Source: Erigeron canadensis (Eukaryota; Streptophyta; Magnoliopsida; Asterales; Asteraceae). Taken from it: a stretch of 64,000 nt of DNA. The translations under genes were made by a program, and so were the position numbers. The notes below the pieces were generated by a model. The model made no database searches and had not been told where the DNA came from. It worked only from the letters and a program-made list of their open reading frames with translations. Positions 9,612-22,387 of the stretch are shown one piece after another (within the stretch, counting starts at the first letter, position 1; every line of letters starts with the position of its first letter). The stretch spans positions 45,800,645-45,864,644 of the forward strand of contig NC_057763.1 in NCBI RefSeq assembly GCF_010389155.1. The letters are read 5' to 3'.

Positions 9612-11988
9612 ATGGCTACACATATGGTTTTTTTTTATGATGTAAAGCTCAATCGATATCACCAATATCGAAATAGCTGTTCAGTGAAAGCACGTATACT
9701 TAAAACATGGCTGCAACCTGGATATGGAGAAAAACAACACCTCCATAGTTTGGAAGTACTTATACTTGACGAACGTGTATGTTTTCATTATTTTAATCTA
9801 TGAATTCACTTACAGCATTTTAAATTTTTATTATTTTTTATTTGTTGACATGATAAAAAAAATATGGTTTCCTCTCTTCGTAACAGGGAAAGAAGATGCA
9901 AGCATCATTAAGTCATTCTAATAAAGCCAAATTTCAGTCCATCTTGGTTGATGATACTGTTGTCGTTATCTCGAATTTCAATATTGGTTTAAACAACTCG
10001 AAATATAAGCTTACCGAATATCCATATAAGCTCACTCTTACTACAAAGACAACCATCAAAGTTGCCGACAACTTTAATGGTCCTTTATATGGATTTAAGT
10101 TTGAATCTTTTACCAACATTACCAACCAAAAAGTTCTCATTGGTGACCCTATCGGTAATTTTATTAATTATATCCTGTTACTTATAACATCTTTTCCCTA
10201 TCATTCGGTCCGTACACATGATTTATAGTATGACTTTAATATGTGCTATTACAGATGTCATTGGCTGCGTGGTTACTTATGGTGATCCTCAACCGTTTGG
10301 AGATCAAAAAGAACATAAATTTCTGATCAACACCACTCTAATGAATACGGAGTAACTTTTTTGTGTTTTAAAAGTTGTATGTTTAACTAGACATTATATA
10401 ATATATTTTCCAATTTACGCAGGAGGGACCAGTTTGATTGCACTTTGTTTGGTGTTTATGCCGAACAGTTTTTGACATTTGTTACTTCTCATGATATGGA
10501 AAAGCCAATTATAATAACACTACAGTTTGCAAGAACGAAGATTTGGAATGGTAGCAACTAAAATGTCACCAATGTGTTTGTCTTTTTGGTATTTACGTTC
10601 CCCAGTAATGAACTTCCTTAATTTTATTGATGCAGAGCACCCCATAGTTCAAAATGATTATTATGGAACTAGACTCTTGATCAACGCTTCTATTGATGAG
10701 GTTGAAGAATTCAAGCAAAGGTACTCAACACCTAGAATATACTTTATTTTTTAATAGATGTTATTACACCACTTTGTAGCTATGTGAAGACACTATTATT
10801 TTGATATGTATTTATGCCAATTATAGGATGAGTGATAACGGCATTCAACTTTCTGGGTTAAATAAGATCCCCCCAAACAGTCACAATCAAGTGTAACTAC
10901 AGAAGATGATTTTTTGGTGGACATAGACCATCAACCTTTAGCCACAATTGATAATCAAAAAAAGGTATATATTTAAAACTTGCATCTCATTATTGCACCA
11001 TATGTGTTGTTTTTCACATATTTTACAAACTTTATTCAGACTACTTGGTACACGAACTTATCAACTATAGAAGGATTTCTTGATGAGGATGAATGGTCTT
11101 ATATTGCCTGCAAAAAAAGGTATATATTTGTAACCATAGATCCAGAACAAGAAATTGTTGGCTCAATTGACGAACAGTTGGTAATCCCTCTCAGATATAA
11201 CAAGTGTGGCGATCACCCCCTGTCTATCTAAGGTTTGTTTACATTTACATTAACGCTTAATTCCTAATCATAATAAACATACTGTTGATTTTGTGATTTT
11301 ATATACCATTAGCATACTAATGTTAATCCCTATGGTTTATTTACCTTAGGTACAAAGTCAATATCATAGTAGAAGATGAAATAGGCTCATCCGCTTTCAC
11401 CCTCTTTGAAAGAGATGTCATTCAATTGGTGAGTAGTACTGCATACGATCTGAAGAAAAAACAGGCAGACAACAATGACTCATCGCCCGATGAGCTTAAC
11501 GCCCTCATCGGTCAAAGGTACCTTTGGAGAGTATCTGTAACTCCCTACAATCTAAGATATACTAGGAAGATTTATACTGTTGGCAAGTTTACCAACGACG
11601 AAAATATTATTAGAAAGTGGTGTAACCTACATGAAGTAGAACATGTATAATTCATTTATTGTATATACGAAATCCATAATTTCCATTTTATCTTCCCACC
11701 AATACTCATTATTAACAAAATTTTTGATTATTATTGTCTCCTCCAAATATTCATTAATAAAAACTATTAAACCCTTATAATTAAAAATTAAGAATATATT
11801 TTACACCAAATTTACTTCTCTAATTTATGTATCTAACATCTCAGGAGTCTATTATGAAAGACAATGAAGAAACTATGAACTCAATAACCGCTATTCATCA
11901 TGATGATACGGATTTGGAACCATCAAGTGCCAAGACCACCACAAAGAGAAGACGCATTCTCATTGAAAATGATGTTTCAAATCCTTGA
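9612..11988 (+). pseudogene. Helitron-encoded RPA70-like protein, frameshifted
   Basis: The product would be a single-strand DNA binding protein of the replication protein A large-subunit type carried by plant Helitrons. Exons that join in phase are 9612-9776, 9887-10154, 10255-10351, 10423-10550, 10636-10720 and 10827-10964. After them come 11040-~11232, 11350-11644 and 11845-11988. The first OB fold shows the family pattern with GPLYGFKFESF; the second shows RDQFDCTLFGVYAEQF. Then comes a zinc-ribbon remnant (YIACKK ... NKCGDHPLSI) and a C-terminal OB with SSAFTLFERDVIQL. It ends in a basic tail (TTTKRRRILIEN). Breaks: the C6 run at 10869-10874 is one base short for the frame, exon 7 has an altered segment after ACKK and a TAA just before its donor, and its phase does not match exon 8. 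Hence pseudogene, unless the homopolymer is misassembled. Confidence 0.75.
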
Positions 11989-13262
11989 ACCTCAGTGACA
12001 ACTCTATGTCTTTCCATTAGTTATGGCTAGATCTAAATCGCTTATCTTGCTTTTTGCTTAATAAATTGGTATGCAACGTTGTGCCATCCATTTTAACCCA
12101 TTGGGTGTTTTCCATTAATTATTATTATTAGTTTTTATGAATGTTACATTGTTTCGGTTGTTCTTAATAAAATTGCATCATTCCATTTAAATATTCGTTT
12201 TTGGAAATTACATAATTAGGTGCATGAAACAGGAGATGGATTTCGCCCGACGATTTTCGGTATGGTCATATTCCATTTTCATCAAAAACGTATCACAACA
12301 ACAAATCTAATGACCCAAGTTCAAAATGAAAAAAGTCCAGTAGCATTCATATATGAAAATCGATTAACATAGTATTTAAATCTTCTATTTGTTTCCTTTG
12401 ACACCACTGGGACACGGTCCTACAAATTTTTTTGGCATCCCACTTATCAATTGTTAGAAATAAGCTAATATCTTACAATGGGATTCCACCGTTGCAAAAA
12501 CACTAACATATTATTTGGCCATTTTCCACTTTCATTTACCCCACCTCCAAAATGTAAAAGAATCTTAAATGATAATTTTTTCCCATTATCCTGGCAAAGG
12601 CGAGATTGTGTTGAAAATACAAACAACAAGCATTAATAAAATTCAAAAAGGCACAAGTCGCCCAATCATGCCCCGAAATTATTGTTATATTCCAGGACCC
12701 CAACTTTTCCAACCGAATGCAAATTAAAAAGGCACATCATGTAGTCCAACTTATATAAATTGGATAGTCAAAGACTTAGGTGAGTTGCAGTCGGTGATTG
12801 AAAGAAAAATCCATATTTACACACACATCAAATATTATATTTTATTCTTCTTTCTTTGTAACTTATTTTCCATTAAATATTTACCAAATATATGTAGCAA
12901 ACATATCACTATAAACAAGATATTATATTCAAAATCTAGATATTTTTTAAAATCCATATTTACACACACATCAAATATTATATTTTATTCTTCTTTCTTT
13001 CTAACTTATTTCCCATTAAATATTTATCAAATATATGTAGCAAACATATCACTATAAACAAGATATTATATTCAAAATCTAGATATTTCTTCACATATAT
13101 GTAAAAGAATATATGTAAATATCTGTAAATATATATTATATACGTTCTATATATCTAAATATCTAGATCTATAATTAAATAATCGAACCTCTTCCTCTCT
13201 AAACAATAAACATAAACAAATAAACTATAAATAAACAAAAACCAATAAGCACAAATACACAA
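11989..13262. other. RPA-RepHel spacer
   Basis: AT-rich, no gene seen apart from the tandem duplication at 12808-13088. The segment just before 13263 is the probable 5' leader of RepHel. Confidence 0.5.
12808..13088 (+). repeat. 143-bp tandem duplication upstream of RepHel
   Basis: AATCCATATTTACACACACA at 12808 recurs at 12951; both copies end AAAATCTAGATATTT and differ at only a few bases. It lies in the presumed promoter or leader of RepHel. Confidence 0.92.
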
Positions 13263-14451
13263 ATGCAAGATCAGACAAATATGTCATCTTCTCATCGATT
13301 ACTACCTTCCAAAAGATCTAGGAATGCTACCGATTTACTCCAGTATGGACATATACACAGCTCTGCACAATCTCATGGTAATACATTATATTACGCCAAT
13401 TATATTGTATTTACTTTGTAAACTTATTGAAGCACTAACTTTCATTAACTACTGTATCTAGAGGAAAGTATCAACGATGCAAAAGAAGCACGCAAAAAGC
13501 GCAGAATGTATATAGATTCAAAAAAACACACAAATACTCACTCTACTGTCCATGTTTCACAGCCGCCATTAATATCACATCATATATCAACTTCTCATCG
13601 ATTACTACCTTCCAAAAGATCTAGGAATGTACCTCAACAATTTTCAACCGTTTCCAATGCTCCCAATTTACTCCAGTATGGACACACCTCTGCACCTTCC
13701 CATGCAGCTTCCCACGGTAATACATCATACTTCGACTATTAAATTTTTTTACTTTGTAAACTTACTGAAACACTAGCTTTCATTATTCTATTTAGATGAC
13801 ATTACCAACGATGCCAAAGAAGCGCGCAAAAAACGCAGAATGTATATAGCTTAAAAAAAAACACAAATGATGCCTCACCTGTCCATGTTTCACATGACAA
13901 ACGTAAAGTTAAGTCCATTATATATGAGGCTAACAATGAATCGCAGCATTCATTTGTGCAGAATATGAACACACCCATCATCACTCCTTCCACAATGGTA
14001 AGGCCATTGTACCATTAAAACTCTTTTCCCTTTTTATACATTTATATGGTACCAACTCTTTATCAAATATTTGGGAAATAACGTTTGTAGACTAATAACT
14101 TTAACTTCAAAGGCCACACCTTAGTGACTCCTAAATTCATTCTGCTGATATGTATATATGGTTCAAACAATGTATCGCAGCATTCATATGTGCAGAATCT
14201 TAACTTTCCAATCATCACTCCTTTAACAAATGTCTCTCCGGGTATTTTCAACCAATAATGGCTTCTCTCCATATGTAAACTACCTACCGTTATAACTGTA
14301 TTAACTAACATAACTTTTTCCAGAAGCAATATCAAGAGCAAATACAGCTAGACGCATGCGGCTCAAACAAAGAATTTATATGAAAAATAAAAAAGTTGCT
14401 CATAATCATAGTCATGTACCTAAAGAATACTTAACCACTGCTGGAATGTCC
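13263..14451 (+). pseudogene. RepHel N-terminal exons, tandemly duplicated and decayed
   Basis: A likely start ATG at 13263 opens an exon with SHRLLPSKRSRN and LLQYGH, ending at a GT donor near 13379. The next exon (from 13462) has a basic block DAKEARKKRRMYIDSKK and then repeats the first motif set (13590-13720). A third exon (from 13797) repeats the basic block but ends in TAA (MYIA then stop, near 13852). A different motif (ESQHSF/ SQHSYVQN) is duplicated at about 13936 and 14176. An exon before 14451 carries ARRMRLKQRIYMKNKK. This is the variable, basic, probably nuclear-localising N-terminal part of a plant Helitron protein. The exon order used by a functional transcript cannot be decided here. 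Confidence 0.6.
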
Positions 14452-14537
14452 ACAGGTATCATGCTCTTATGAATAGAAAATTTAATCTAGGGGAAAAAAA
14501 ACCTTTTGTGATACAGTTTGAATTAATCTTAACTCAG

Positions 14538-17310
14538 ATTATGCTGATGAAGGGGACCCGATCTACAAGTGTATAAGTTGTGGGGCAATGGTGTGGCATG
14601 CAGAAACTTTAAGAGGTAAAGAAGGGGGTAAAAATGGAAGATACTCAATGTGTTGTAATACCGGCAAAATTGTTCTTCCAACAAATTCCAAACCACCACC
14701 CTCGTTGCTATCTGATCTTTATTTCAATAGACATCCATTGAGTAAAAACTTTATGGAATTCATCAGACAGTATAATGTGATGTTTGCTTTTACGTCAATG
14801 GGTGGAAAAATTGATAAAAAAAAAGTGAATAACGGTCCTAGACCTTATATCTATCGGATACAAGGACAAAATTGTCATCAGATGGGAGGATTGGTTCCAA
14901 TAGAAGGTGAAGCTCCAAAGTTTTCACAGATGTACATATACGACACAATTAATGAGGTTTCACACAGGCTAAATGCAGTTAGGTACAATATAATATTATC
15001 TTATTATACGATATAACTATATAAATATAGATATACATATACATATAATAAACTTATTAAATTATATTATATTCTTTATGTAGTAAAACTGCTTCAGATT
15101 CTATTGTAACCAAGCAGAAACTAAATCCAGATCTGATTGCTCATTTGGTTGAATTACTAAACGATTGCAACCCGTTAGTCAAAACGTTCAGAATGGCAAG
15201 AGATCGCGTTACCCTTAAGCCTACAGAAAAATTCAAACTAAAGCTTATCGGTCGAAGACAAAAGGATGGTCGCACATACAATCTCCCAAGTGTTGATGAA
15301 ATTGCAGCTCTGATTGTTGGTGACATAGATATGTCTTTTGATGAACGTGATATTCTGATTGAAAGTCATTCGGGACATTTAAAAAGAATTAGTGAATTGC
15401 ATCCATAGTATCTTGCACTTCAATATCCACTGTTATTTCCACATGCTGAAGATGGATATCGAACTGACATATATCATAAGAATGCAGATGAAAATAGTCC
15501 TCACAAAAAAAAGTGTCACCATGATGGAATATTTTGCATACCAAATCCAATTTAGGGACGATGTACCATCTTTATTGCATAATGGCAGAAAGTTATACCA
15601 ACAATACTTGGTTGATGTGTACACGATGGTTGAGGCAGAAGGAATTTCCTACGCAAGGAACAATCAGTCCAATTTAAGAACGGATTCACTGAAGAACTTA
15701 CAACAAGCTTCAAATAGTGGAATAACCGACAGTGCAAACATAGGTACAAAAGTTATACTGCCTTCTTTATTTACCGATAGTCATAGATACATGATGCAGA
15801 ACTACTTGGACGCAATGGCAATATGCAGATCCTATGGATATCCTGATCTCTTCTTAACGTTCACATGCAATCCACAATGGTATGAAGTTGTTAGGTATAT
15901 GAAGCAGGTCAAACTAAATCCGGAAGATAGGGCCGATACTTTATCCAGAATGTTTAAGATTAAGGTTGATCGGTTGATGCAAGATATCAAAGAAAACAAC
16001 ATTTTTGGTAAACTTGAGGCAAGTATGTTTTTATAAAATAATTTAACCTTGCCACTCTATAGATTTTTTTTTAAAAAAAAGAAACTTTATTAATTCATTT
16101 CAATCTATTTGTAGTTGTTTACACAATTGAGTTCCAAAAACGTGGACTTCCTCATGCTCATATATGTCTATTCTTGAATGAGAAAGATAAACTCAAGGAC
16201 ATCGACTCAATAGATCGTTTTATTTCTGCCGAGATTCCAGATGAAAATGTTGATCCAGATCTTTATAAAATCGTAAGCAACTTAATGGTTCACGGTCCAT
16301 GTGGTGAAGCCAATATGGATGCTGCATGTATGGTTGACAAGAAATGTTCTAAAAATTTCCCCAAAGACTTTTCAGATATTACAACCATCGACAAAGATGG
16401 TTATCCTCACTACCGCAGACCGGATAACGGTAGAAAAATAATTAAAAACAAAATTCCCCTAGATAATAGGTATGTTGTTGGTTATAATCCTACTCTTTCA
16501 AAAAGTTATCAAGCCCATTTAAATATCGAGTGGTGCAACCAGTTAGGAACTATAAAGTATCTATTCAAGTACATAAACAAAGGAAATGATCGAGTTACAG
16601 CTGCAGTTGTTGATGAAGACATTGACGAAGTACAAGACTACTATGATTGTAGATATTTATCAGCATGTGAATCAGTTTGGAGGATTTTAGGATTCGATAT
16701 TTATTGCAGATTTCCTTCTGTTATAAGGTTGCCTTTCCATCTTGAAGGCGAACAGTATATAACATTCACCGAAGAGGGTACTATTGAAAATGTTCTTAAC
16801 AAGACTTCTGTCAATTGTTCAATGTTTTTAGAATGGATGAAGTGCAACAAGGAAAATTCTTTGGCACGTACGTTAACATATGGTCAATTCCCTGAACATT
16901 TTACATGGAAGGCGGATAAAAAAAATGGGCTCGGCGATCCAGAAAAGTGGTTTCTATAGGAAGGATTCATAATGTTTCTCCAAACACTGGTCAACTTTTT
17001 TACCTAAGAATTTTGTTGAACCATGTAAAAGGACCTGCATCTTATAAAGAAATCAGGACTTACGGAGGTAGAACCTATGAATCTTTTAAGGAGACTTGCT
17101 ACGCTATGGGTTTGTTGGATGATGACAAAGAATACATTGAGGCTATTAAAGAAGCAGCTCGCTCTGCATCTGGTCCTTTTATAAGATCATTATTTGTGAT
17201 GATGCTTCTAAGTGACTGCTTGGTCGACCCAGTTGTTGTATGGCAACAAACATCAAATCTATTAACTGAAGACATTCTTCATAGGGAACGCAAAGTACAA
17301 AAAAGACCAG
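14538..17310 (+). pseudogene. Helitron RepHel, zinc-finger and HUH Rep part, broken
   Basis: The exon at 14538-14982 has a zinc-finger-like pattern (YKCISCGAMVWHAE ... CCNTGKI) and the Helitron N-domain (FAFTSMGGKID). The exon from 15084 gives the conserved RTYNLPSVDEIAALIVGD, then a TAG at 15406-15408 where the family reads through (ISELHP to YLALQYP). A frame change follows at the A8 run 15505-15512, and the frame continues as the Helitron_like_N domain (YPDLFLTFTCNPQW) to a donor at 16023. The exon from 16115 carries the HUH nuclease motif GLPHAHICLFL (His codons at 16153 and 16159) and the paired tyrosines of YLFKYINKG (16558, 16570). A third break near 16940 shifts frame before GRIHNVSPNTG. 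The protein nicks and joins DNA ends in rolling-circle transposition. Three breaks make this copy non-functional as read. Confidence 0.85.
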
Positions 17311-17505
17311 GTTTGCATACTCCTGAAACTTTTTTTGACAAATCGTTTCTAATTACTAAGCCACCAACTCACCAACTAGAATATTCATCACAGGGTCCTC
17401 AGATTCATTTTTGTTATTACTTTTCTTATATCTATATATATATACACCCAATGATAACCCTTTAATATAAAATTTAACACTTTTTCCCTTTTTTTAAAAT
17501 TTCAG

Positions 17506-19166
17506 ATATGAACCTCACACATGAACAAATACTTGACGTTGCGTTGGTTGACATCGAGAAATTGTTACAACGTCACAACAATACACTAAAGAAATATCAT
17601 GGTATGCCTTACCCAGTTGGTACATCTCTATCTGACGTTGGAAATAGACTTATTGACGATGAAATGAACTATCCATTTGACCAACTACAGATCAAACATG
17701 GTAATTTGTATCGAAGTTTGACAAATGAACAAAAGCATGTTTATGAAACAATCATTACAGCTGTTAGTGCACAACAAGGTGGTGTTTTTTTCTTATACGG
17801 TTATGGAGGTACCGGGAAAACTTTTGTCTGGAAAACATTATCAGCAGCAATACGTTCAAAACGACAGATTGTTTTGAATGTTGCATCAAGTGGAATAGCA
17901 GCTCTTCTCTTAGACGGTGGCAGAACAGCACATTCGAGATTCCGTGTTCCTATAAATATAAACGAAAACTCATTATGCTCTATCCGTCCAGATAGTCCAC
18001 TAGCAGTATTGTTACAGCAAACAAAGTTGATCATATGGGACGAAGCCCCAATGATAAACAAACATTGCTTTGAAGCTTTAGATAGAACTCTCCGAGACAT
18101 TTTAAAATCAACTAACCCTCAAAGCACACACATACCATTTGGAGGTAAAGTTGTTGTTTTCGGTGGTGATTTTAGACAGATTCTTCCTGTTGTTCAGCAA
18201 GGTACACGTCAAGATATAGTTAATGCTTCACTTAAATCATCTTATCTTTGGAACTATTGTACTGTACTTAAAGTTACAGTTAACATGCGTCTTCATGGAG
18301 GAACAAGTCCATTAGAAATCGCTGAGACAAAAGCATTTGGGGATTGGCTATTGAGCATTGGAGAAGGTACAATAAATAACCCAAATGATGGAGAAACTGA
18401 TGTTGAAATTCCTGAAGATATACTCATAACAGATACAACCGATCCTATCAAATCTATCATTCATGCCATCTATCCAGAGTTGAATAAAAATTTAGCAACC
18501 CCTTCTTACTTTCAACAAAGAGCAATTTTGGCTCCAATACATGATGTTGTAGATGTTATCAACGACAAAATGATGGACCTAATCAACGAAGAAGAAAAGG
18601 TATATCTAAGCTGTGACAAAATCCCTGAATCTGATCTTGCTCAAGATGTCAACAAAGATTTTTATTCTCCAGATTTCCTCAATGCCATCAATGTCGGCGG
18701 TCTCCCCAAACATAAGTTGACTTTGAAGAAAGATGTTCCAGTAATGTTATTTAGAAATATTGATCAAACTGCCGGACTTTGTAATGGAACAAGGTTGCAA
18801 GTTGTTACACTTGGTGACCGTGTTATTGAAGCAAGAATCATTTCAGGAAACCATATTGGGAAAAAAGTTTTTATTCCAAGAATGACATTGTCTCCATCAG
18901 ATAAACGGATTCCTTTTAGATTACAAAGGAGACAGTTCCCATTGGCCGTTTGTTTTGCAATGACCATCAATAAAAGCCAAGGACAATCGCTCTCAAAGGT
19001 TGGATTGTATCTAGAACGTCTAGTCTTCACACATGGTCAATTATATGTTGCACTTTCAAGGGTAACAAGCAAAAAAGGATTGAAAGTTTTGATATGTGAT
19101 AAAAACAAGGAAATTTCAAAGACTACAACAAATGTTGTGTATAAAGAAGTCTTGCACTCTCTGTAA
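17506..19166 (+). CDS. Helitron RepHel, PIF1-type helicase exon
   Basis: This is the last exon of the RepHel gene, uninterrupted for about 553 codons to the TAA. I place its acceptor at TTTCAG 17500-17505, with the preceding donor at CCAG/GTTTGC (17311), which keeps frame. Helicase motifs in order, numbered from the Met at 17508: Walker A GYGGTGKT (98-105), Walker B IIWDEAP (175-181), motif [12 protein letters not shown] (219-227), motif [11 protein letters not shown], and motif VI ALSRVTS (515-521). This is the PIF1/RecD-like SF1B set that unwinds DNA 5' to 3' during Helitron transposition. The exon itself looks intact although the upstream Rep exons are broken. Confidence 0.9.
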
Positions 19167-19221
19167 CTTTTACTTCTTTGGCTACTTATAATTATACTTC
19201 TATTATGAAAGCTTTTCTACA

Positions 19222-19760
19222 TATTTTTTAACTGTATTGTTTAGTCGTAAACAGGACTGTCATTACTTCTCTTTATATACCAATTTCTATCTAAGGTACT
19301 TTTAGCAGATATATGATACCTACAACCTATAGGTTACTTTGCTGCTAAGAAGAACATCAATTTCTTAATTGATGCCTAAATGCTTTAAATTGTCATATAT
19401 ATCAACTACCAGTCATCAAAGATGGTTCCAAGTGGTGACTTACCTATCGTTCTGGTGAGCATGATCTTAAAATCGACCAGTGTTACTTTCAGCCTTTTCA
19501 AATATCAATCAAAAATTTCATCTAATATACACAAAGAATTGCTATGTTGATCAATCTGAGCATTTTCGCTATCATCATTCACTACTTTTAATACATGTTT
19601 TTGTTACTTAATTTAATGGTTAGTCGTAACCAACACTTTGATTACTTCTCTTAACATACCCATTTTTATATAACGTACTTTTCGCATAACTTATATGATA
19701 CCCACAAACCTTCACGTTAGACTGCTTATAAAAAAATATTTACTTTGTTGATTGGTGCTT
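19222..19760 (+). repeat. two diverged ~150-bp direct repeats
   Basis: About 19228-19385 and 19615-19765 share TTAGTCGTAA, ATTACTTCTCTT, GTACTTTT, ATATGATACC and the TTGATG/TTGGTGC block in the same order. The copies are clearly related but strongly diverged. Apart from these, 19167-20250 holds nothing recognisable. Confidence 0.55.
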
Positions 19761-20250
19761 AACTGCTTAAAAGAGTGGAATGAGTCATCAACGATAATTC
19801 CAATTGGTGATTCACAGGCAACCATCGACAAGTGTATAACATAACATTTAAATCAACTATATATGAAATACCTATGAATCTTTTTAAGACAATATTATCT
19901 TATTTTAATAGATACAGTAATCTACAACCAAATTAAAATATAACATCAACTTCAATTAAATGTATTTAATTTCTATAAACATGGAAACAAAACTATCTAA
20001 TATACTTGGTGATCACCTACAACATCATTTACTTTTTTAAAATATTCATTATTATAAACTATACTTTTGTTGATAACAACCATTACTTTCAATGGATTTC
20101 ATACAATCTAATGGTTAACTCTTTTTTTAGTCTGACTCTTTCTCTTTTGGTTTTTTCAACTACACCATTCGTTACATTTAACATTATATAAAAACTCTTA
20201 AATATAGATCCTATTTTTACTTACAAAATTATAACGTAAAATTTATTTTA

Positions 20251-20505
20251 ATGTGTACTACAGGATTATATTTTACGGATGGTTGCAAACTCTCAAGCTT
20301 GGAGCTTACTATTGTTGAATCACGAGAGAAACATCGAAAGAAAATGCAAAAAATTGAAGAACGACGACAAGTTAATTTGGAAAAGTTTAACAAGATAGAT
20401 GAAGAAGCCGACAAAGTTGCGATTAAGGTGGAAAAAGTGTTTGCCGAACTAGATGAAAAAATGAAAAGAATGAGAACCATAATAAATGTAAACAACAAAA
20501 TATAA
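20251..20505 (+). CDS. short coiled-coil ORF of unknown function
   Basis: An 84-codon frame that follows a CTACAG acceptor-like site at about 20257-20262. Most of it is a highly charged helix (KHRKKMQKIEERRQVNLEKF then EEADKVAIKVEKVFAELDEK) with regular hydrophobic spacing, so a coiled coil is likely. It lies between helicase and second RPA-like gene in the Helitron and could be the 3' exon of a captured host gene. I do not recognise it. Confidence 0.3.
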   Translation: MCTTGLYFTDGCKLSSLELTIVESREKHRKKMQKIEERRQVNLEKFNKIDEEADKVAIKVEKVFAELDEKMKRMRTIINVNNKI

Positions 20506-21272
20506 AAAAAAAATTGTTATTTTATATTTCATAGACTTACGTTTACCGAGATCATCTAATAAATTTTTGATTCAATATTCATCCTCTGTGTTACATTATC
20601 TATACGTGCATCGTTTTATGTTGTTATGTTAAAAAAAAAATCTTTTCACAGCCTCTCTTTTTCAATGATGAACCGAAAGATTGTGACCGTAAAACGCCTC
20701 GGACTACTTAAATGCCTCTTGCGCTTCTATACCGCCTCATACGTGATACAAGTACGCCTCGCCTCAAAACGCACCTCGGGGCTATCTTAAATCTTTGCCA
20801 CGTTGGATTTTATTCTATGTGTCATGTCCATTTATTCTTTTACAATAAACCTCATTTATTTGATTTTTAATTAAATATAAATCTTTAAATAATATTAGAA
20901 TCTCAAAGTTTAAACATTCTTCGGCAATAATGTCAAATAACTAAAACTACATTTTGATATATATAATTTAAAAAGTTACTTGAGTAACAAATAACTAAAT
21001 GGGATATATGATCCGTTTCAAATATTTTATAATTATAAAATATATGATCATAATTTACTAAACTAAATAAAAATACTTAATAAACTAATAAAAAAATTTT
21101 ATTTACTCTCATATTTAATTAACCTGCCTGCGATATAAAGATATTTGTCTTGAACACAAAGATAATTAACTTGCAAAAATCCAAAACATCTATATAAAAT
21201 CACATATCCTGTATCTATTTTCTCATATATTCATCATTCTTCAATTACTTTCAAAATTATCTTCAATTTCAT
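20506..21272. other. AT-rich spacer before second RPA-like gene
   Basis: No gene seen. About 20690-20785 contains several (C)GCCTC-type short repeats (CGCCTCGG, GCCTCTTGCG, GCCTCATACG, CGCCTCGCCTC). The last 100 bases before 21273 would be the leader of the RPA-like gene. Confidence 0.4.
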
Positions 21273-22387
21273 ATGGCTCAAATACTAAAATACCTATATC
21301 AACTTACACCCATCGAAACATCTTGGAAAATAAAAGTCAGAATTATTCGTTTGGTTATTACGCCTTACGATTATAATCTACCATTCACGGGAACGATACG
21401 TTTGTTCTTAATGGACTATACGGTAATATTGAAACAAAATAATTTTAAATTTTATTTCAATATCATACATTTGACAACATTATAATAACGTTTTTTTGCA
21501 GGGAAACAAGATACTTGCTGTGTTAGAAAAAGCATTGATCAACAAATTTGAACTTGAATTTCCAGAAGGAACTATTGTTACACTACAAAATTTTGACGTT
21601 CTACCAAACAATTTAACAAGCTTTCCAATTCAAAATTCTTACAAACTACTACTCAATCGATCAACTAAGTGGTCTAAATCAAATCAATTTCGAGGACCTC
21701 TTTATGGATTCAACTTTACTAATTTTAAAGACATCTACAATTTAAACAAACCTATTTCATTCAGTATTGGTATGTTATTTTATACTTCCATGATCACTAT
21801 ATTATATAAATAATATTATTTTACCTATTTTTATTCTTATACAATTTTTATTATTGTAATATACTATTAATAATTTATTTACTTCAATGCGCAGATATTA
21901 TCGGACGTATTCTTCAATATGATATACTAGATGAGGTACAAAATGACAAAGAGACAAAGGTTTTATTACTGCATTTACAAAACACAACGTACGGATTTTC
22001 TTCTAAACATCATCTTTAATAACTAATTATTTTTTCCGTATTTTATTCAACTTAATTAAAATTACATTTCTTTGCTCATCAATTATAGCATATATTGCAT
22101 GCTCGCTGGGACATTTGCAACTCAATTCTCATCTTACATTGCTTCACAACCTTCTAAAGACAATATTGTTATCATTTTGCAATTTGCTCGAGTTAAAACA
22201 ATAGGAGGTATCACAATGTCTAAACTACCAAAATCATCTTTATATTTTAATATATTCTTTACCAATACTAACGTTTATTCACTATTTAACAGGTATTATG
22301 TGGATAACTGAATGGGATTCATATTCATCTACCAAAATGTTCATAAATACTCATATCGCTGGAGTTGAACATCTAGCAAATATGTAG
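21273..22387 (+). CDS. Helitron-encoded RPA-like OB-fold protein, apparently intact
   Basis: Five exons join in phase to 242 codons including stop: 21273-21422, 21502-21769, 21895-21988, 22089-22207 and 22293-22387. All introns are GT-AG. The protein has a first OB-fold region of the plant RPA70/DUF223 type (GNKILAVLEKALINKF ... FRGPLYGFNFTNF, residues about 50-130). A second region (QFSSYIASQPS ... VIILQFARVKTIGGI) corresponds to the end of OB fold two. It lacks the zinc ribbon and C-terminal OB fold of full RPA70, so it is a short form. It lies 243 bases before the Helitron 3' end in the same orientation as RepHel and likely supplies single-strand DNA binding. It is only distantly similar to the other RPA-like gene in the element. 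Confidence 0.8.
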
